Shown here: positions 52,806 to 62,297 of the stretch, piece after piece
How positions within the stretch are numbered: the first letter of the stretch is position 1
Layout: every line of letters begins with the position of its first letter
Assembly: GCA_045541495.1 (NCBI GenBank)
Contig: JAZQJE010000040.1
Location: 1 to 64,000, forward strand
DNA length: 64,000 nucleotides
Direction: 5' to 3'
Source of the DNA: RGIG3009 sp045541495
GTDB lineage: Bacteria; Bacillota; Clostridia; Oscillospirales; Acutalibacteraceae
Position numbers and translations under genes: made by a program
The notes under the pieces: model-generated
What the model saw: only the letters and a program-made list of their open reading frames with translations
What the model was told of the DNA's origin: nothing
Databases searched by the model: none

Positions 52806-53162
52806 TTAATTTAAAGCAGCTTTAGCTTTCTCAGCCAAGCCGGCAAAAGCGGCGGCATCCGAAACAGCCAATTCAGCCAGCATTTTACGGTTGAGGGTGA
52901 TGTTGGCCTTTTTCAGACCGTTCATGAATGTGGAGTAGTTCATACCGTTGATCTTCGCAGCAGCGGAGATACGGGTGATCCACAAGCGACGGAAATCTCT
53001 CTTGCGTTGTTTACGGCCGATGTATGCATACTGGCCGGATTTCATGACCGCTTCTTTCGCGGTACGGAACAGGCGAGATTTGGCACCAAAGTAGCCTTTC
53101 GCCAGTTTCAAAGTCTTTTTTCTTCTTTTGCGCGTCATCATTGCGCCTTTAACACGAGCCAT
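52806..53162 (-). CDS. rplT: Ribosomal protein bL20
   Basis: 118 residues: MARVKGAMMTRKRRKKTLKL, YAYIGRKQRKRDFRRLWITR and a C-terminal helical half. Builds the large subunit and, in Firmicutes, represses its own operon through the infC leader. Start ATG at 53160-53162. Third gene of the infC operon. Note an extra Met pair near residue 8; otherwise standard. Confidence 0.97.
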   Translation of the reverse strand: MARVKGAMMTRKRRKKTLKLAKGYFGAKSRLFRTAKEAVMKSGQYAYIGRKQRKRDFRRLWITRISAAAKINGMNYSTFMNGLKKANITLNRKMLAELAVSDAAAFAGLAEKAKAALN

Positions 53163-53191
53163 GTCTTATATCCTCCGTTTCTCTGCTTCGA

Positions 53192-53389
53192 TTATTTGTA
53201 CGGAATCAGGCGTTTTACTTGAGCCACATTGGTGACATCGGCAATCGCCGTCTTACGCAGGTTTCTCTTACGTTTGGTGGTCTTCTTGTTCAGAATGTGG
53301 GACTTGTAGGCGTGTGCGCGCACGACCTTGCCGGTCTTGGTCAGCTTGAAACGCTTTTTCGCGCCGCTGTGCGTTTTGATTTTAGGCAT
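53192..53389 (-). CDS. rpmI: Ribosomal protein bL35
   Basis: 65 residues: MPKIKTHSGAKKRFKLTKTG, HILNKKTTKRKRNLRK and VAQVKRLIPYK. ATG 53387-53389 follows AAGGAGG. Middle gene of the infC-rpmI-rplT operon, sharing the leader and control of that operon. Confidence 0.97.
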   Translation of the reverse strand: MPKIKTHSGAKKRFKLTKTGKVVRAHAYKSHILNKKTTKRKRNLRKTAIADVTNVAQVKRLIPYK

Positions 53390-53416
53390 AACAGTATCCT
53401 CCTTAATATTCTTCCC

Positions 53417-53935
53417 TTATTTGGCAGTTTTCGGTGCAAGGAACATCAGCATATTGCGACCTTCCATTTTGGCGGGCTTTTCCACCGAACCCAACTCGGC
53501 GCAGGTTTCGGCAAACCGTTTCATGGTTTCAAGCCCGATCTCGGGATGGCCCATTTCACGGCCGCGGAAACGGATGGAAACTTTTACTTTGTTACCGTCT
53601 TGCAAAAAGCGCATGGCGTGTTTTGCTTTGGTATTGAAATCCGCCACATCGATATTGAGGGACAAACGGATCTCCTTCGTTTCCACCAATCGTTGATTTT
53701 TCCGTGCTTCTTTTTCGCGTTTGGCTTGTTCGAAACGATATTTACCATAGTCCATGATACGGCACACCGGCGGGGTCGCCGTGGGTGCGATCTTGACCAA
53801 GTCATATCCTTGTTCGTCAGCCAGTTTTTGTGCCTCTTGCGCGGACATAACGCCCAACTGAGCGCCGTCTGCGCCGATCAAGCGAACCTCGTTGTCACGG
53901 ATCTGTTCATTGATCTGCAATTCCTTCGTTGCGAT
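53417..53935 (-). CDS. infC: Translation initiation factor IF-3 with an ATC start codon
   Basis: 172 residues from the proposed start. The N domain has INEQIRDNEVRLIG and the C domain DVADFNTKAKHAMRFLQDGN, VKVSIRFRGREMGHPE. No in-frame ATG or GTG lies near. The codon ATC at 53933-53935 is 7 bases after GGAGGTG and gives M-A-T-K-E-L-Q-INEQI, the same offset as in B. subtilis (seven residues before INEQI). E. coli infC starts with AUU and IF-3 represses it by rejecting rare starts; the same logic is likely here. The longer frame to 53980 reads leader sequence. Confidence 0.88.
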   Translation of the reverse strand: MATKELQINEQIRDNEVRLIGADGAQLGVMSAQEAQKLADEQGYDLVKIAPTATPPVCRIMDYGKYRFEQAKREKEARKNQRLVETKEIRLSLNIDVADFNTKAKHAMRFLQDGNKVKVSIRFRGREMGHPEIGLETMKRFAETCAELGSVEKPAKMEGRNMLMFLAPKTAK

Positions 53936-53963
53936 GGGTAAACACCTCCACCTGTTTTCTACG

Positions 53964-53995
53964 TGAAAAAACGCGGGCACAGCAATGCCCGCGTT
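53964..53995 (-). terminator. Attenuator in the infC operon leader
   Basis: AACGCGGGCATTGC-type stem (53970-53995) followed by TTTTTTC on the minus strand, about 30 bases before the infC start. The leader from about 54,090 to 53,936 carries further complementary stretches and matches the place of the L20 leader that controls this operon by attenuation in Bacillus. Binding by L20 is inferred. Confidence 0.75.
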
Positions 53996-54097
53996 AAAAA
54001 CACACCCTGAACATCAGAGGACTTGTGTATTGACCTGCTGGGAACGAGATCCGCAGGTGAGAGCGGGCAACGCTCTGCTTTGTTTTCTTACCGATAT

Positions 54098-54126
54098 ACT
54101 ATATCAACATTTTTCCAAAATGTCAA
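54098..54126 (-). promoter_or_regulatory. SigA promoter of the infC-rpmI-rplT operon
   Basis: TTGACA (54121-54126), 17 bases, TATAGT (54098-54103). It lies 20 bases past the pfkA stop, with no terminator between. Confidence 0.87.
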
Positions 54127-54145
54127 TACCTATCTGAAAAGTTTT

Positions 54146-55114
54146 TTAAATCGAAATTTCGTGAGCAATACGGTACAGATCCCGATCAAAGGGTTTTTTC
54201 ATCTGTAACGCATCTTCAATATCAAAGTGCGTAATACGGTCGTGCTGAATGGTTACCACACGGTTGCTCTTACCGGCCAACAACAGATCCACCGCATAGT
54301 TGCCCATCTGGCTCGCCAACACACGATCGCGCACGGTGGGATCGCCGCCCCGTTGTACGTGACCGAGAATGGTAGCACGGGTTTCCACGCCCGTCTCCTC
54401 TTCGATCCGTTTGGCCAGATCCATCACATGGCCGATTCCTTCCGCCACGATGATGATAAAATGCTTCTTCCCGCTGGCGGAGGTCTTTTTCATGCGCTGA
54501 ATAATATCTTTTTGAAAATCGTAAGGCACTTCGGGCACTAAAATACTGGTAGCACCGACGGCAATACCTACATTCAAGGCCAAGTATCCCGCATGACGAC
54601 CCATAACTTCCACCACGCTACAACGATCGTGAGATTGCGAGGTATCACGCAATTTGTCGATCATGCCCATACAGGTGTTCAGCGCCGTATCATAACCGAT
54701 GGTCTGTTCGCAACAGGAGATATCGTTGTCGATAGTGCCGGGAATACCGATGCACGGTACCCCGTGACGGGTCAGGTCCTGCGCACCGCGGAACGAACCG
54801 TCGCCGCCGATGACGACCAGGCCCTCGATCCCGTATTGCTTACAGGTGTTCACCGCTTTTTGCATACCTTCCTCAGTACAAAATTCGGGGCTTCGCGCCG
54901 TGTACAGCGCCGTACCGCCGCGATGAATGATATCGGAAACACTGCGCAGATTCAACAGTTCCAAATCACCGTGAATCAATCCGTTATATCCTCTATATAC
55001 ACCGTAAACCTCAACGCCGCGGCCGATCGCTGTACGCGCTACCGCACGTACGGCTGCATTCATGCCGGGAGCGTCACCGCCGCTAGTTAAAACTGCAATT
55101 CTTTTAATAGCCAT
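54146..55114 (-). CDS. pfkA: ATP-dependent 6-phosphofructokinase
   Basis: 322 residues. Phosphorylates fructose 6-phosphate. Motifs are LTSGGDAPGMNAAVRA (ATP site), VIGGDGSFRGA near residue 101, GIPGTIDNDI with catalytic Asp, EVMGRHAGYLAL and LGHVQRGGDPTVRDR. GGDGSF with Gly at position 104 of the family numbering points to ATP rather than PPi as donor. ATG 55112-55114 follows AAGGAG; the longer frame is leader. It has its own promoter. Confidence 0.95.
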   Translation of the reverse strand: MAIKRIAVLTSGGDAPGMNAAVRAVARTAIGRGVEVYGVYRGYNGLIHGDLELLNLRSVSDIIHRGGTALYTARSPEFCTEEGMQKAVNTCKQYGIEGLVVIGGDGSFRGAQDLTRHGVPCIGIPGTIDNDISCCEQTIGYDTALNTCMGMIDKLRDTSQSHDRCSVVEVMGRHAGYLALNVGIAVGATSILVPEVPYDFQKDIIQRMKKTSASGKKHFIIIVAEGIGHVMDLAKRIEEETGVETRATILGHVQRGGDPTVRDRVLASQMGNYAVDLLLAGKSNRVVTIQHDRITHFDIEDALQMKKPFDRDLYRIAHEISI

Positions 55115-55154
55115 ATTGTGCCGACTCCTTCGAACCAAATTGCTCAGTCAGTTT

Positions 55155-55183
55155 ATTATATACAGCCGTTTTTAAAATAGCAA
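55155..55183 (-). promoter_or_regulatory. Probable SigA promoter of pfkA
   Basis: TTGCTA (55178-55183), 17 bases, perfect TATAAT (55155-55160), in the 116-base gap after dnaE. Confidence 0.75.
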
Positions 55184-55230
55184 GCGATATTCCCGTTTTT
55201 TCAATCGCAGCGACCGATTTTGCAACATCT

Positions 55231-58200
55231 TTACCAAACCTTTGCAACATTTTCGCAACCGATAATGCGTTGCAATTCCTCAATCAACACCTGTTCAGGA
55301 GTGATCCACAACTCGGCCGGTGTGCGCATCAATTTACCGGTATCCTCCAGTCGGAGATACACCGGTGTTTTACCGTCAAAAACACGCAAAACTTTTTGGA
55401 TCCGTTTCCACTTTGCGCTTGTAATCGACGGTATGCGAAGATACAGACCGGGATTAGTGATCTTTTTCGGCGGCGAAACCGGCGAGACGGCGGGTACAGC
55501 AGGAATGGTGCTCGGGGAAGGGGCTATTTCCAAACTGTTCACCAAAATACTCGGTACTTCGTCTTCGCGGGAACTGATACGACCTTGTACGACGACCACA
55601 CGACCTACACGCAACAAGGAACGGCATTGTTCTAAAGTGCGAGCGAAGATCACCAATTCGATCGAATCGTACATATCTTCCAACACCGCATATGCCATTT
55701 GCGAATTATTGCGGGTGGATTTCAGTTGCACTTTCTCTATCATGCCCAACAGAGTGACTGCTTGTCCGTCAACAAACTCCGCTTTTTCTCCTGCATTCGC
55801 ATCCGTAAAGGCAGCGATCAAGCGATCAATACGGGCGGCATGCAAACAGCGATGCAATTCCGTATAGGGTTTCATGGGATTGCCGGTGAGATATAGACCA
55901 GACACTTCTTTTTCCATCGCCAACAATTCCTCATAAGGGAATTCTTCTACATTCGGCAACATCGGCTCTTGAATATCTGACGTTTGCGGGTCGGCAAAGA
56001 AATCTAACTGACCGTCTACATTCCGACGATTGTTATTTTCCAATTCCTCCAATATGAACGGCAGCGATTCCAACATTTGACGGCGATTGGCACCAAGACC
56101 GTCTAATGCGCCGCAACGAATTAAACTTTCCACCGCACGGCGATTAAAATCTCGACGACGAGACATCCTTTCGCAGAACGAATAAAAGCCGGTAAACAAT
56201 CCGTTTTCTTCCCGTTCCGCCACCAATTGGTGAATCAGACCACGACCGAGATTTTTAACCGCTAACAAACCGAAGCGAATATGATCACCCGCCACGGTAA
56301 ACGCCGATAAACTTTCGTTGACAGACGGTGGCAATACGCGGATACGCATCCGTTCACATTCACCGATATACCCCGCAACTTTACCGCTGTCCAGCACACT
56401 GGTGAGCAAAGCCGCCATATATTCTTTCGGATAAAACACTTTGAGATACGCCGTCTGATAGGCTATCAGTGCATAGGGTGCCGAATGGGATTTGTTAAAT
56501 CCATAGGATGAAAAGGTGACCATTTCATCGTAGATCCTGTCGGCGACCGTTTCGCTGATACCGCGGCGCACACAGCCCTCTACCAATACCGCCCCTTGTT
56601 CATCGGCAAGGCCATGGACAAAGATCTCACGCTCCTGCTTCATAACGTCGTGCTTTTTCTTCGACATGGCGCGCCGCACCAGATCCGCGCGGCCGAACGA
56701 ATACCCCGCCAGTTCGCGGAAAATCTGCATAACCTGTTCTTGATACACAATACAACCGTATGTCACCTGCAGAATGGGACGTAACCGTTCATGGAGATAC
56801 GTCACTCGTTCGGGATAATGGCGGTTTTCGATGTAACGAGGAATGGAGTCCATGGGGCCGGGACGGAACAAGGCGTTCACCGCAATAATATCCTCGAAGG
56901 AATCGGGTTTCAGTTGCGTAAGCACGCGCTTCATTCCGGCGGATTCCAACTGGAATACGCCGTCACTATTCCCTTGGGATAACATTTTATACACCGCAGG
57001 AGAGTCCAGCGAAATACGTTGAATATCAAAGGCGGGATCGCTGTTTTGACGGACCATGGTCACTGCATCGTGGATAACGGTCAAGTTGCGAAGCCCTAAG
57101 AAATCCATCTTTAACAGGCCCAATTCTTCCAATACCGTCATGGTATATTGCGTAGCTATCAAGTCACCGTTGACACACAACGGCACATATTCCGAAACGG
57201 GTTTTGCGGTAATAACCACACCTGCCGCGTGAGTAGAGGCATGGCGAGGCATACCCTCCACCTTTTTCGCCATATCGATCAGACGGCGAACTTGCTCATC
57301 GCTCTCATACAACTCCCGCAGATCTTTGGATTGGGAAAGGGCTTTATCCAAGGTCATATTCAGTTCCCAAGGAACCTTTTTCGCCACGGTATCCCCCACG
57401 GCGTAGGATAACCCCAAGGCACGCGCCACATCACGGATGGCGGCTCTTGCCGCCAACGTTCCGAAGGTGACGATCTGCGCCACATGATCTTCCCCGTATT
57501 TGTTTATGACATAATCGATAACTTCCTGTCGCCGTTCGTTACAAAAATCGATATCGAAGTCGGGCATACTGATCCGTTCCGGATTTAAAAAGCGCTCGAA
57601 TAGCAACTGATATTTTATGGGATCAATGCCTGTGATCCCGATACAATAGGCACACAAGCTTCCTGCGCCAGAACCACGACCGGGCCCCACGGGAATACCC
57701 TTGCGCTTAGCGTACTGAACAAAATCGTTAACAATGAGATAATAATTCACATATCCCATATTGCGAATGGTCTGCAATTCGTATTCCAGTCGCTTCACGA
57801 TAGCAGCATCGGGAGATTCACCGTAATGCCGCCGCAACCCCTCGTAGCACTGCCGACGGAAATAGGCATAATTGTCCCCGCCCGGTGCTTCAAAAGCAGG
57901 CAATTTTGTTTTACCAAACTCCAACTCGACCTGACAGCGCTCGGCAATTTTTACCGTATTTTCCACGGCTTCTTCAGGAAATAATGCGCGCATCTCGTCT
58001 TCCGATTTGATATAAAATTCATCGGTTTCAAAAGCGATGGGGTTGGGCTCGTCCACGGTTGTGTTGGTTTGAATGCACAACAGTACTTTCTGCATTTGGG
58101 CATCGTCCCGCGTGAGATAATGGGCGTCGTTGGTGCACACAGGCGAAATACCCGTTTCACGGCACAATCGTAACAGCCCGCGATTGACCATAGCTTGATC

Positions 58201-58740
58201 CGCGAGACCGTGATCCTGCAACTCTAAAAAGAAGTTGTCTGCCCCGAACAACTGCCGATACTCAAGGGCAAGTCGTTTGGCTTTATCATAATCGTTGTTT
58301 CGCAAAGCCGCAGGAATCTCGCCCGCCAAACAAGCCGAGAGGGCGATCAATCCCTCATGATATTGTGCCAGCAACTCTCGGTCTACGCGAGGTTTGCCGT
58401 AAAAGCCGTCTGTCCACGCCGCTGATACCAGCCGAACGAGATTGGCGTATCCTGTTTCGTTTTCGCACAACAGCACCAAATGATGATGATCGTTGTCGAT
58501 ACCGTGCAATTTGTCGTGGCGTGTGCGAGCCGCCACATATACTTCGCACCCTAAGATCGGTTTGACCCCCGCCTGTTTGGCGGCTTTATAAAATTCCACT
58601 AAGGCATACATCACGCCGTGATCGGTGATGGCTACCGCGGTTTGTCCCACTTCTTTCACACGGGAAATAAGCCCGTTTAAACGGCAAGCGCCGTCTAACA
58701 GGCTGTACTCACTGTGCACATGAAGATGGACAAAGGACAT
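55231..58740 (-). CDS. dnaE: DNA polymerase III alpha subunit, DnaE type
   Basis: 1,169 residues. The N-terminal PHP domain keeps metal ligands (HLHVHSEYSLLDGA, ITDHGVMYAL). The polymerase core has GPGRGSGAGSLCAYCIGI, MPDFDIDFCNERR with catalytic Asp pairs, the thumb/fingers, a helix-hairpin-helix region and a C-terminal OB fold (about 985-1080). It is not PolC, which carries an inserted exonuclease. The start is ATG 58738-58740 after GAGGG. It lies between whiA and pfkA, an arrangement shared by many Clostridia. Confidence 0.95.
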   Translation of the reverse strand: MSFVHLHVHSEYSLLDGACRLNGLISRVKEVGQTAVAITDHGVMYALVEFYKAAKQAGVKPILGCEVYVAARTRHDKLHGIDNDHHHLVLLCENETGYANLVRLVSAAWTDGFYGKPRVDRELLAQYHEGLIALSACLAGEIPAALRNNDYDKAKRLALEYRQLFGADNFFLELQDHGLADQAMVNRGLLRLCRETGISPVCTNDAHYLTRDDAQMQKVLLCIQTNTTVDEPNPIAFETDEFYIKSEDEMRALFPEEAVENTVKIAERCQVELEFGKTKLPAFEAPGGDNYAYFRRQCYEGLRRHYGESPDAAIVKRLEYELQTIRNMGYVNYYLIVNDFVQYAKRKGIPVGPGRGSGAGSLCAYCIGITGIDPIKYQLLFERFLNPERISMPDFDIDFCNERRQEVIDYVINKYGEDHVAQIVTFGTLAARAAIRDVARALGLSYAVGDTVAKKVPWELNMTLDKALSQSKDLRELYESDEQVRRLIDMAKKVEGMPRHASTHAAGVVITAKPVSEYVPLCVNGDLIATQYTMTVLEELGLLKMDFLGLRNLTVIHDAVTMVRQNSDPAFDIQRISLDSPAVYKMLSQGNSDGVFQLESAGMKRVLTQLKPDSFEDIIAVNALFRPGPMDSIPRYIENRHYPERVTYLHERLRPILQVTYGCIVYQEQVMQIFRELAGYSFGRADLVRRAMSKKKHDVMKQEREIFVHGLADEQGAVLVEGCVRRGISETVADRIYDEMVTFSSYGFNKSHSAPYALIAYQTAYLKVFYPKEYMAALLTSVLDSGKVAGYIGECERMRIRVLPPSVNESLSAFTVAGDHIRFGLLAVKNLGRGLIHQLVAEREENGLFTGFYSFCERMSRRRDFNRRAVESLIRCGALDGLGANRRQMLESLPFILEELENNNRRNVDGQLDFFADPQTSDIQEPMLPNVEEFPYEELLAMEKEVSGLYLTGNPMKPYTELHRCLHAARIDRLIAAFTDANAGEKAEFVDGQAVTLLGMIEKVQLKSTRNNSQMAYAVLEDMYDSIELVIFARTLEQCRSLLRVGRVVVVQGRISSREDEVPSILVNSLEIAPSPSTIPAVPAVSPVSPPKKITNPGLYLRIPSITSAKWKRIQKVLRVFDGKTPVYLRLEDTGKLMRTPAELWITPEQVLIEELQRIIGCENVAKVW

Positions 58741-58752
58741 AAGCATACCCTC

Positions 58753-59643
58753 TTATAGATTTTCGGCAATCTCAATAATCCGTCGGAACCGATGGTTCAC
58801 CCCCGAACGGCTGATGGGCGGTTCCAGATTTTCCCCCAATTCCCGTAACGAGTAATCGGGATTTTCCAAACGCAGGCGGCACAGTTCCCGCAGTTCTTCA
58901 GGCAGAGCATCACATCCCACGGTGCTTTCAATGCGACGCACCGCTTCCGTTTGGGCAACGGATGCCGCGACAGTTTTATCCAAGTTAGCACTTTCGCAAT
59001 TGGCGACACGGTTGACATTGTTGCGAATGCTCTTGATCATTTTGACATTCATCAATTCCAGCGAGGCAGATACCGCCCCAATCATGGTGAGGCAATCTTC
59101 GATCTGCTCGCTTTCTTTGAAATAGACAACGTAGTTGCCTTTCCGCTTCACACATTTTGCCAGTAAGCCCACCTCGCCCATGAGAGTCATGAGATCGTGA
59201 CTGAGATTATAATACGGTACATTGAATTCCAAATGGTAATCCACTTCTGGATTGGTGATGGCACCACAGGCCAAAAACGCTCCCCGCAAATAGGCATAGA
59301 CGCAAGCATCGCAATCCAAGTTAGCACGATTAAGCCGTATCGCCACTTCGTTGGCATGACCGAAACGGCTGCGAATACGCTCACAGTGTACACCATCCGC
59401 CGTGCTGACGGTGTACAGAGCCGACTTATCCGGCGTATTGGTCACCAAGGATACGCCGCATACGCTCTCGAGAAGGGCGGCATATCGCCGTGCTACGTCA
59501 CCATGTTCGGTCTGCAAGCACACGAGACGAGGCGAAAAGGAACGGCCGAATTCCAACATACCGTAAAGTTGCGCCGCTTCGCAGCAGGCCGCTTCGTTGA
59601 TAATGGCGGCCAATTCCCGTTTTATATCCGATGAAAACGACAT
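58753..59643 (-). CDS. whiA: WhiA-family DNA-binding protein
   Basis: 296 residues. Two parts: a LAGLIDADG-like domain (CEAAQLYGMLEFGRSF, YAYLRGAFLACGAITNPEVDYHLEF) and a C-terminal helix-turn-helix (EELRELCRLRLENPDYSLRELG, ISRSGVNHRFRRI). In Firmicutes it affects chromosome segregation and cell division. ATG 59641-59643 (MSFSSDIKRE) follows GGGAGGT. rapZ and yvcK, which often precede whiA, are missing here; murB is directly upstream. Confidence 0.95.
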   Translation of the reverse strand: MSFSSDIKRELAAIINEAACCEAAQLYGMLEFGRSFSPRLVCLQTEHGDVARRYAALLESVCGVSLVTNTPDKSALYTVSTADGVHCERIRSRFGHANEVAIRLNRANLDCDACVYAYLRGAFLACGAITNPEVDYHLEFNVPYYNLSHDLMTLMGEVGLLAKCVKRKGNYVVYFKESEQIEDCLTMIGAVSASLELMNVKMIKSIRNNVNRVANCESANLDKTVAASVAQTEAVRRIESTVGCDALPEELRELCRLRLENPDYSLRELGENLEPPISRSGVNHRFRRIIEIAENL

Positions 59644-59677
59644 AGGTACCTCCCGCGGAACGGAAAGTGTTTTCCCT

Positions 59678-60574
59678 TTACCGTCCAATTTGTTGTACTT
59701 CCCGTTCCAGTTGAACGCCGTATGTTTCCCACACTTTTTGCTGGACCTGCCGGCACAGTGCCATCACATCCGCACAGGTCGCCCTATCGCGATTGATGAC
59801 GAAACCGGCGTGCTTTTCACTGACCTGCGCACCGCCTACTGTGAACCCTTTCAGACCGCACTGTTCGATCAACGCCCCCGCGAAATGGCCCACGGGACGT
59901 TTAAAGAAACTGCCGCCACTGGGATATTCTAAGGGTTGTTTATTCCGACGGCGGGACAAATAGTCATCCATACGGCTACGGATCGTCGCAGGATCATCTT
60001 TTTCTAATTCCAGTTCCGCCGAAAGCACCGTCAACGGTTCTTCCATACAGCGACTGTGACGATAACCGAAACGCATTTCCGTTGCATCCAATGTAGTCAC
60101 TTCACCGTTCGGCAACAGAACCGTTACGCTTCGGATCACATCTTTTAATTCGCCGCCGTAGGCGCCGGCATTCATATAAACACCGCCGCCTACCGTTCCG
60201 GGGATACCGTAAGCAAATTCTAAGCCCGACAATCCCTGTTCACAGGCGGCAACACATAATTTTCCCAGTGAAAGACCTGCCGGTGCGATCAAACGTTTAC
60301 CATCGAACTGCGGTGTGGCAGGTTGCAACTGTAACACCACACCTTCGATTCCCTCATCGCTGACCAACAAGTTGGAGCCGTTGCCGATCAGCATGATCGG
60401 CAGAGATTCCTTGCGGCAAAAAACATATATGTCAGCCAGTTGTTCTGCCGTTGCCGTAACAAACCAATCCGCCGGCCCGCCGATACGAAAAGAGGTATGG
60501 GCAGACATGAGTTCATCCGTCCACACGCGACACCCCAGTTGTTGCAAGCGTTCGGTGATCTGTTGTTTCTCCAT
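59678..60574 (-). CDS. murB: UDP-N-acetylenolpyruvoylglucosamine reductase
   Basis: 298 residues. Reduces the enolpyruvyl group to give UDP-MurNAc. FAD domain motifs are HTSFRIGGPADWFV, IMLIGNGSNLLVSDEGI, GLEFAYGIPGTVGGGVYMNAGAYGGE; the catalytic region has YPSGGSFFKRP and KHAGFVINRD. ATG 60572-60574 after GGGGGAG. It overlaps nothing and is 17 bases from the ROK gene. Complete in length. Confidence 0.95.
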   Translation of the reverse strand: MEKQQITERLQQLGCRVWTDELMSAHTSFRIGGPADWFVTATAEQLADIYVFCRKESLPIMLIGNGSNLLVSDEGIEGVVLQLQPATPQFDGKRLIAPAGLSLGKLCVAACEQGLSGLEFAYGIPGTVGGGVYMNAGAYGGELKDVIRSVTVLLPNGEVTTLDATEMRFGYRHSRCMEEPLTVLSAELELEKDDPATIRSRMDDYLSRRRNKQPLEYPSGGSFFKRPVGHFAGALIEQCGLKGFTVGGAQVSEKHAGFVINRDRATCADVMALCRQVQQKVWETYGVQLEREVQQIGR

Positions 60575-60591
60575 GGTCTCCCCCTTCCCTG

Positions 60592-61536
60592 TCAACGCCG
60601 CAAAAAGGCCGCACCGATAATACCGGCATCATTACCCAACTTAGCAGCACAAATACGGGTCTGGCGTTCGCTGTATCGGCTATACCGTTCCGCTTCCACG
60701 ATCTTACGGATGGGTGCTAACAAGGTATCTCCTTCTTTACAGATACCGCCGCCGATACATAGCACTTCCGGCTGAAACACGTTGATCATATTGGTGACAC
60801 CGATCGCCACATACCGAATATACGTATCCACAACCGCTGTGCCGACCGCGTCACCGGCACGCATGGCATCAAACGCTGTCAAGCCGTTCACCTTGTCGAT
60901 GCTCTCCGTCAATTTCCACATCACACTTTCGGGATGTTGTTCCATGGCACGGCGCGTTTGGCGGATCAAAGCGGTGGCAGAGGCGTAAGCTTCCCAACAA
61001 CCGTGACGGCCGCAGGCACACCGTTCGCCGTCAACAGCGATGACGGTATGTCCCAATTCGGCGCCGGCAAAATTATGGCCACTGTAAATAGTACCGTTCA
61101 CGATCACACCGCCGCCGACACCTGTTCCTAGCGTCACACAAATGCAACTTTCGGAGCCTCGTCCCGCACCGGCAATATATTCACCCATTGCCGCGGCATT
61201 GGCATCGTTTTCAAGATAGGCGGGAATGCCGAGCCGTTGTTGTATTCCGTCCCCCAACATTAAATGAACAAAACCCAAGTTATCGGCTCGTTCCACTTCA
61301 CCCGTAACGGTATTGCAGGTACCGGGACTACCGATACCCGTATAGGCAATATCTTCCATGGTGAGCTCGGCCGCTTTCACCGCTTCACGGCACATACACG
61401 CCATATCATCCAGGATACTTTCCACATCGCGGGGTGCGTTGGTTTTGCAACCTGCCCGACCCACGATCTCGCCGTTATCGTTGACGACACCTACCGCAAT
61501 ATTGGTACCGCCTAAATCAATCCCTAACGTATACAT
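60592..61536 (-). CDS. glk: ROK-family glucokinase
   Basis: 314 residues. Phosphorylates glucose with ATP. GIDLGGTNIAVGVV is the ATP site, ENDANAAAMGEY carries the catalytic Asp, TLGTGVGGGVIVNG follows, and ELGHTVIAVDGERCACGRHG is the ROK zinc signature. No DNA-binding domain is present, so it is a kinase, not a repressor. It lies with hprK and a lone sugar ABC ATPase in the same region, both part of sugar handling. Start ATG at 61534-61536. Confidence 0.9.
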   Translation of the reverse strand: MYTLGIDLGGTNIAVGVVNDNGEIVGRAGCKTNAPRDVESILDDMACMCREAVKAAELTMEDIAYTGIGSPGTCNTVTGEVERADNLGFVHLMLGDGIQQRLGIPAYLENDANAAAMGEYIAGAGRGSESCICVTLGTGVGGGVIVNGTIYSGHNFAGAELGHTVIAVDGERCACGRHGCWEAYASATALIRQTRRAMEQHPESVMWKLTESIDKVNGLTAFDAMRAGDAVGTAVVDTYIRYVAIGVTNMINVFQPEVLCIGGGICKEGDTLLAPIRKIVEAERYSRYSERQTRICAAKLGNDAGIIGAAFLRR

Positions 61537-61551
61537 ATGCCGTCACGCTCC

Positions 61552-62280
61552 TTACAATGTGATGTTTTTCGTTTTCAAATAAGCCTCTAACATTTCTCGG
61601 CTACCGTTTACAATAAGTTCCGGCGGAAATCCCACTTCCCGAAGCATCACAAGGCTGTTGTCAAAACGACCTACATAATCGTGAAAATGGGCATCGGAAT
61701 TCACGGCGATCCGCACACCGTATTTTTTACATAAATACGCGATCTGCGTACAGTTGGCCAAGGAACCGCCGCGGGCATTGAACGATCCCTCGTTGATCTC
61801 CACGATCTTCCCCTGTCGGCCAAATTCGCGAACGACCGCTTCATAGTCGAAAGTAAACGCAGGTGTACCGGGATGACCGATAATATCTACACGAGGATCG
61901 GCGGCGATTTTCAGCCAGGTATTGGTGATCTCCTCCGATGAACCGGATCGCATGATCCCCATATGCATGGAAGCGATGACCAGATCTAAATGTTGCAATA
62001 CTTTTTCGTTGATATCCATGGATCCGTCAAAATCCAACACATTGGCCTCAATACCGCGAATGATCCGCACACCCGCGATATGTTCCGGCAACACACGCAT
62101 ATTTACAAAATGCCAATGATATCCGGGTTCGGGAACCGCTTCGGCGTGATCGGTCATGCCGATGGCCAGCAATCCCCGCTGCGCGGCGGCGGTGGCGTTT
62201 TCCGTGATGGTGCTGTACGCATGCATGGAATAGATCGTGTGGGTATGCAGATCCGCAACGGGACAAATGGTATAACTCAT
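61552..62280 (-). CDS. PHP-domain phosphatase (YcdX-like)
   Basis: 242 residues. Metal-binding motifs of the PHP fold: DLHTHTIYSMHAYST, MTDHAEAVPEPG, IRGIEANVLDFDG, SMHMGIM, IGHPGTPAF, EINEGSFNARGG and VNSDAHFHDYVG. E. coli YcdX is a trinuclear zinc phosphatase; the substrate here is unknown. Between hprK and glk with short gaps, hence one unit. Confidence 0.85.
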   Translation of the reverse strand: MSYTICPVADLHTHTIYSMHAYSTITENATAAAQRGLLAIGMTDHAEAVPEPGYHWHFVNMRVLPEHIAGVRIIRGIEANVLDFDGSMDINEKVLQHLDLVIASMHMGIMRSGSSEEITNTWLKIAADPRVDIIGHPGTPAFTFDYEAVVREFGRQGKIVEINEGSFNARGGSLANCTQIAYLCKKYGVRIAVNSDAHFHDYVGRFDNSLVMLREVGFPPELIVNGSREMLEAYLKTKNITL

Positions 62281-62297
62281 AAATATATTCCTCAGTT

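Noticed and set aside
55231..58740. Possible intein or insertion in DnaE
   Set aside because: Length and motif order are normal for DnaE; no homing-endonuclease or splice motifs were seen.
58753..59643. Homing endonuclease (LAGLIDADG-like sequence)
   Set aside because: The domain belongs to WhiA, which has this fold without endonuclease activity and a C-terminal helix-turn-helix.
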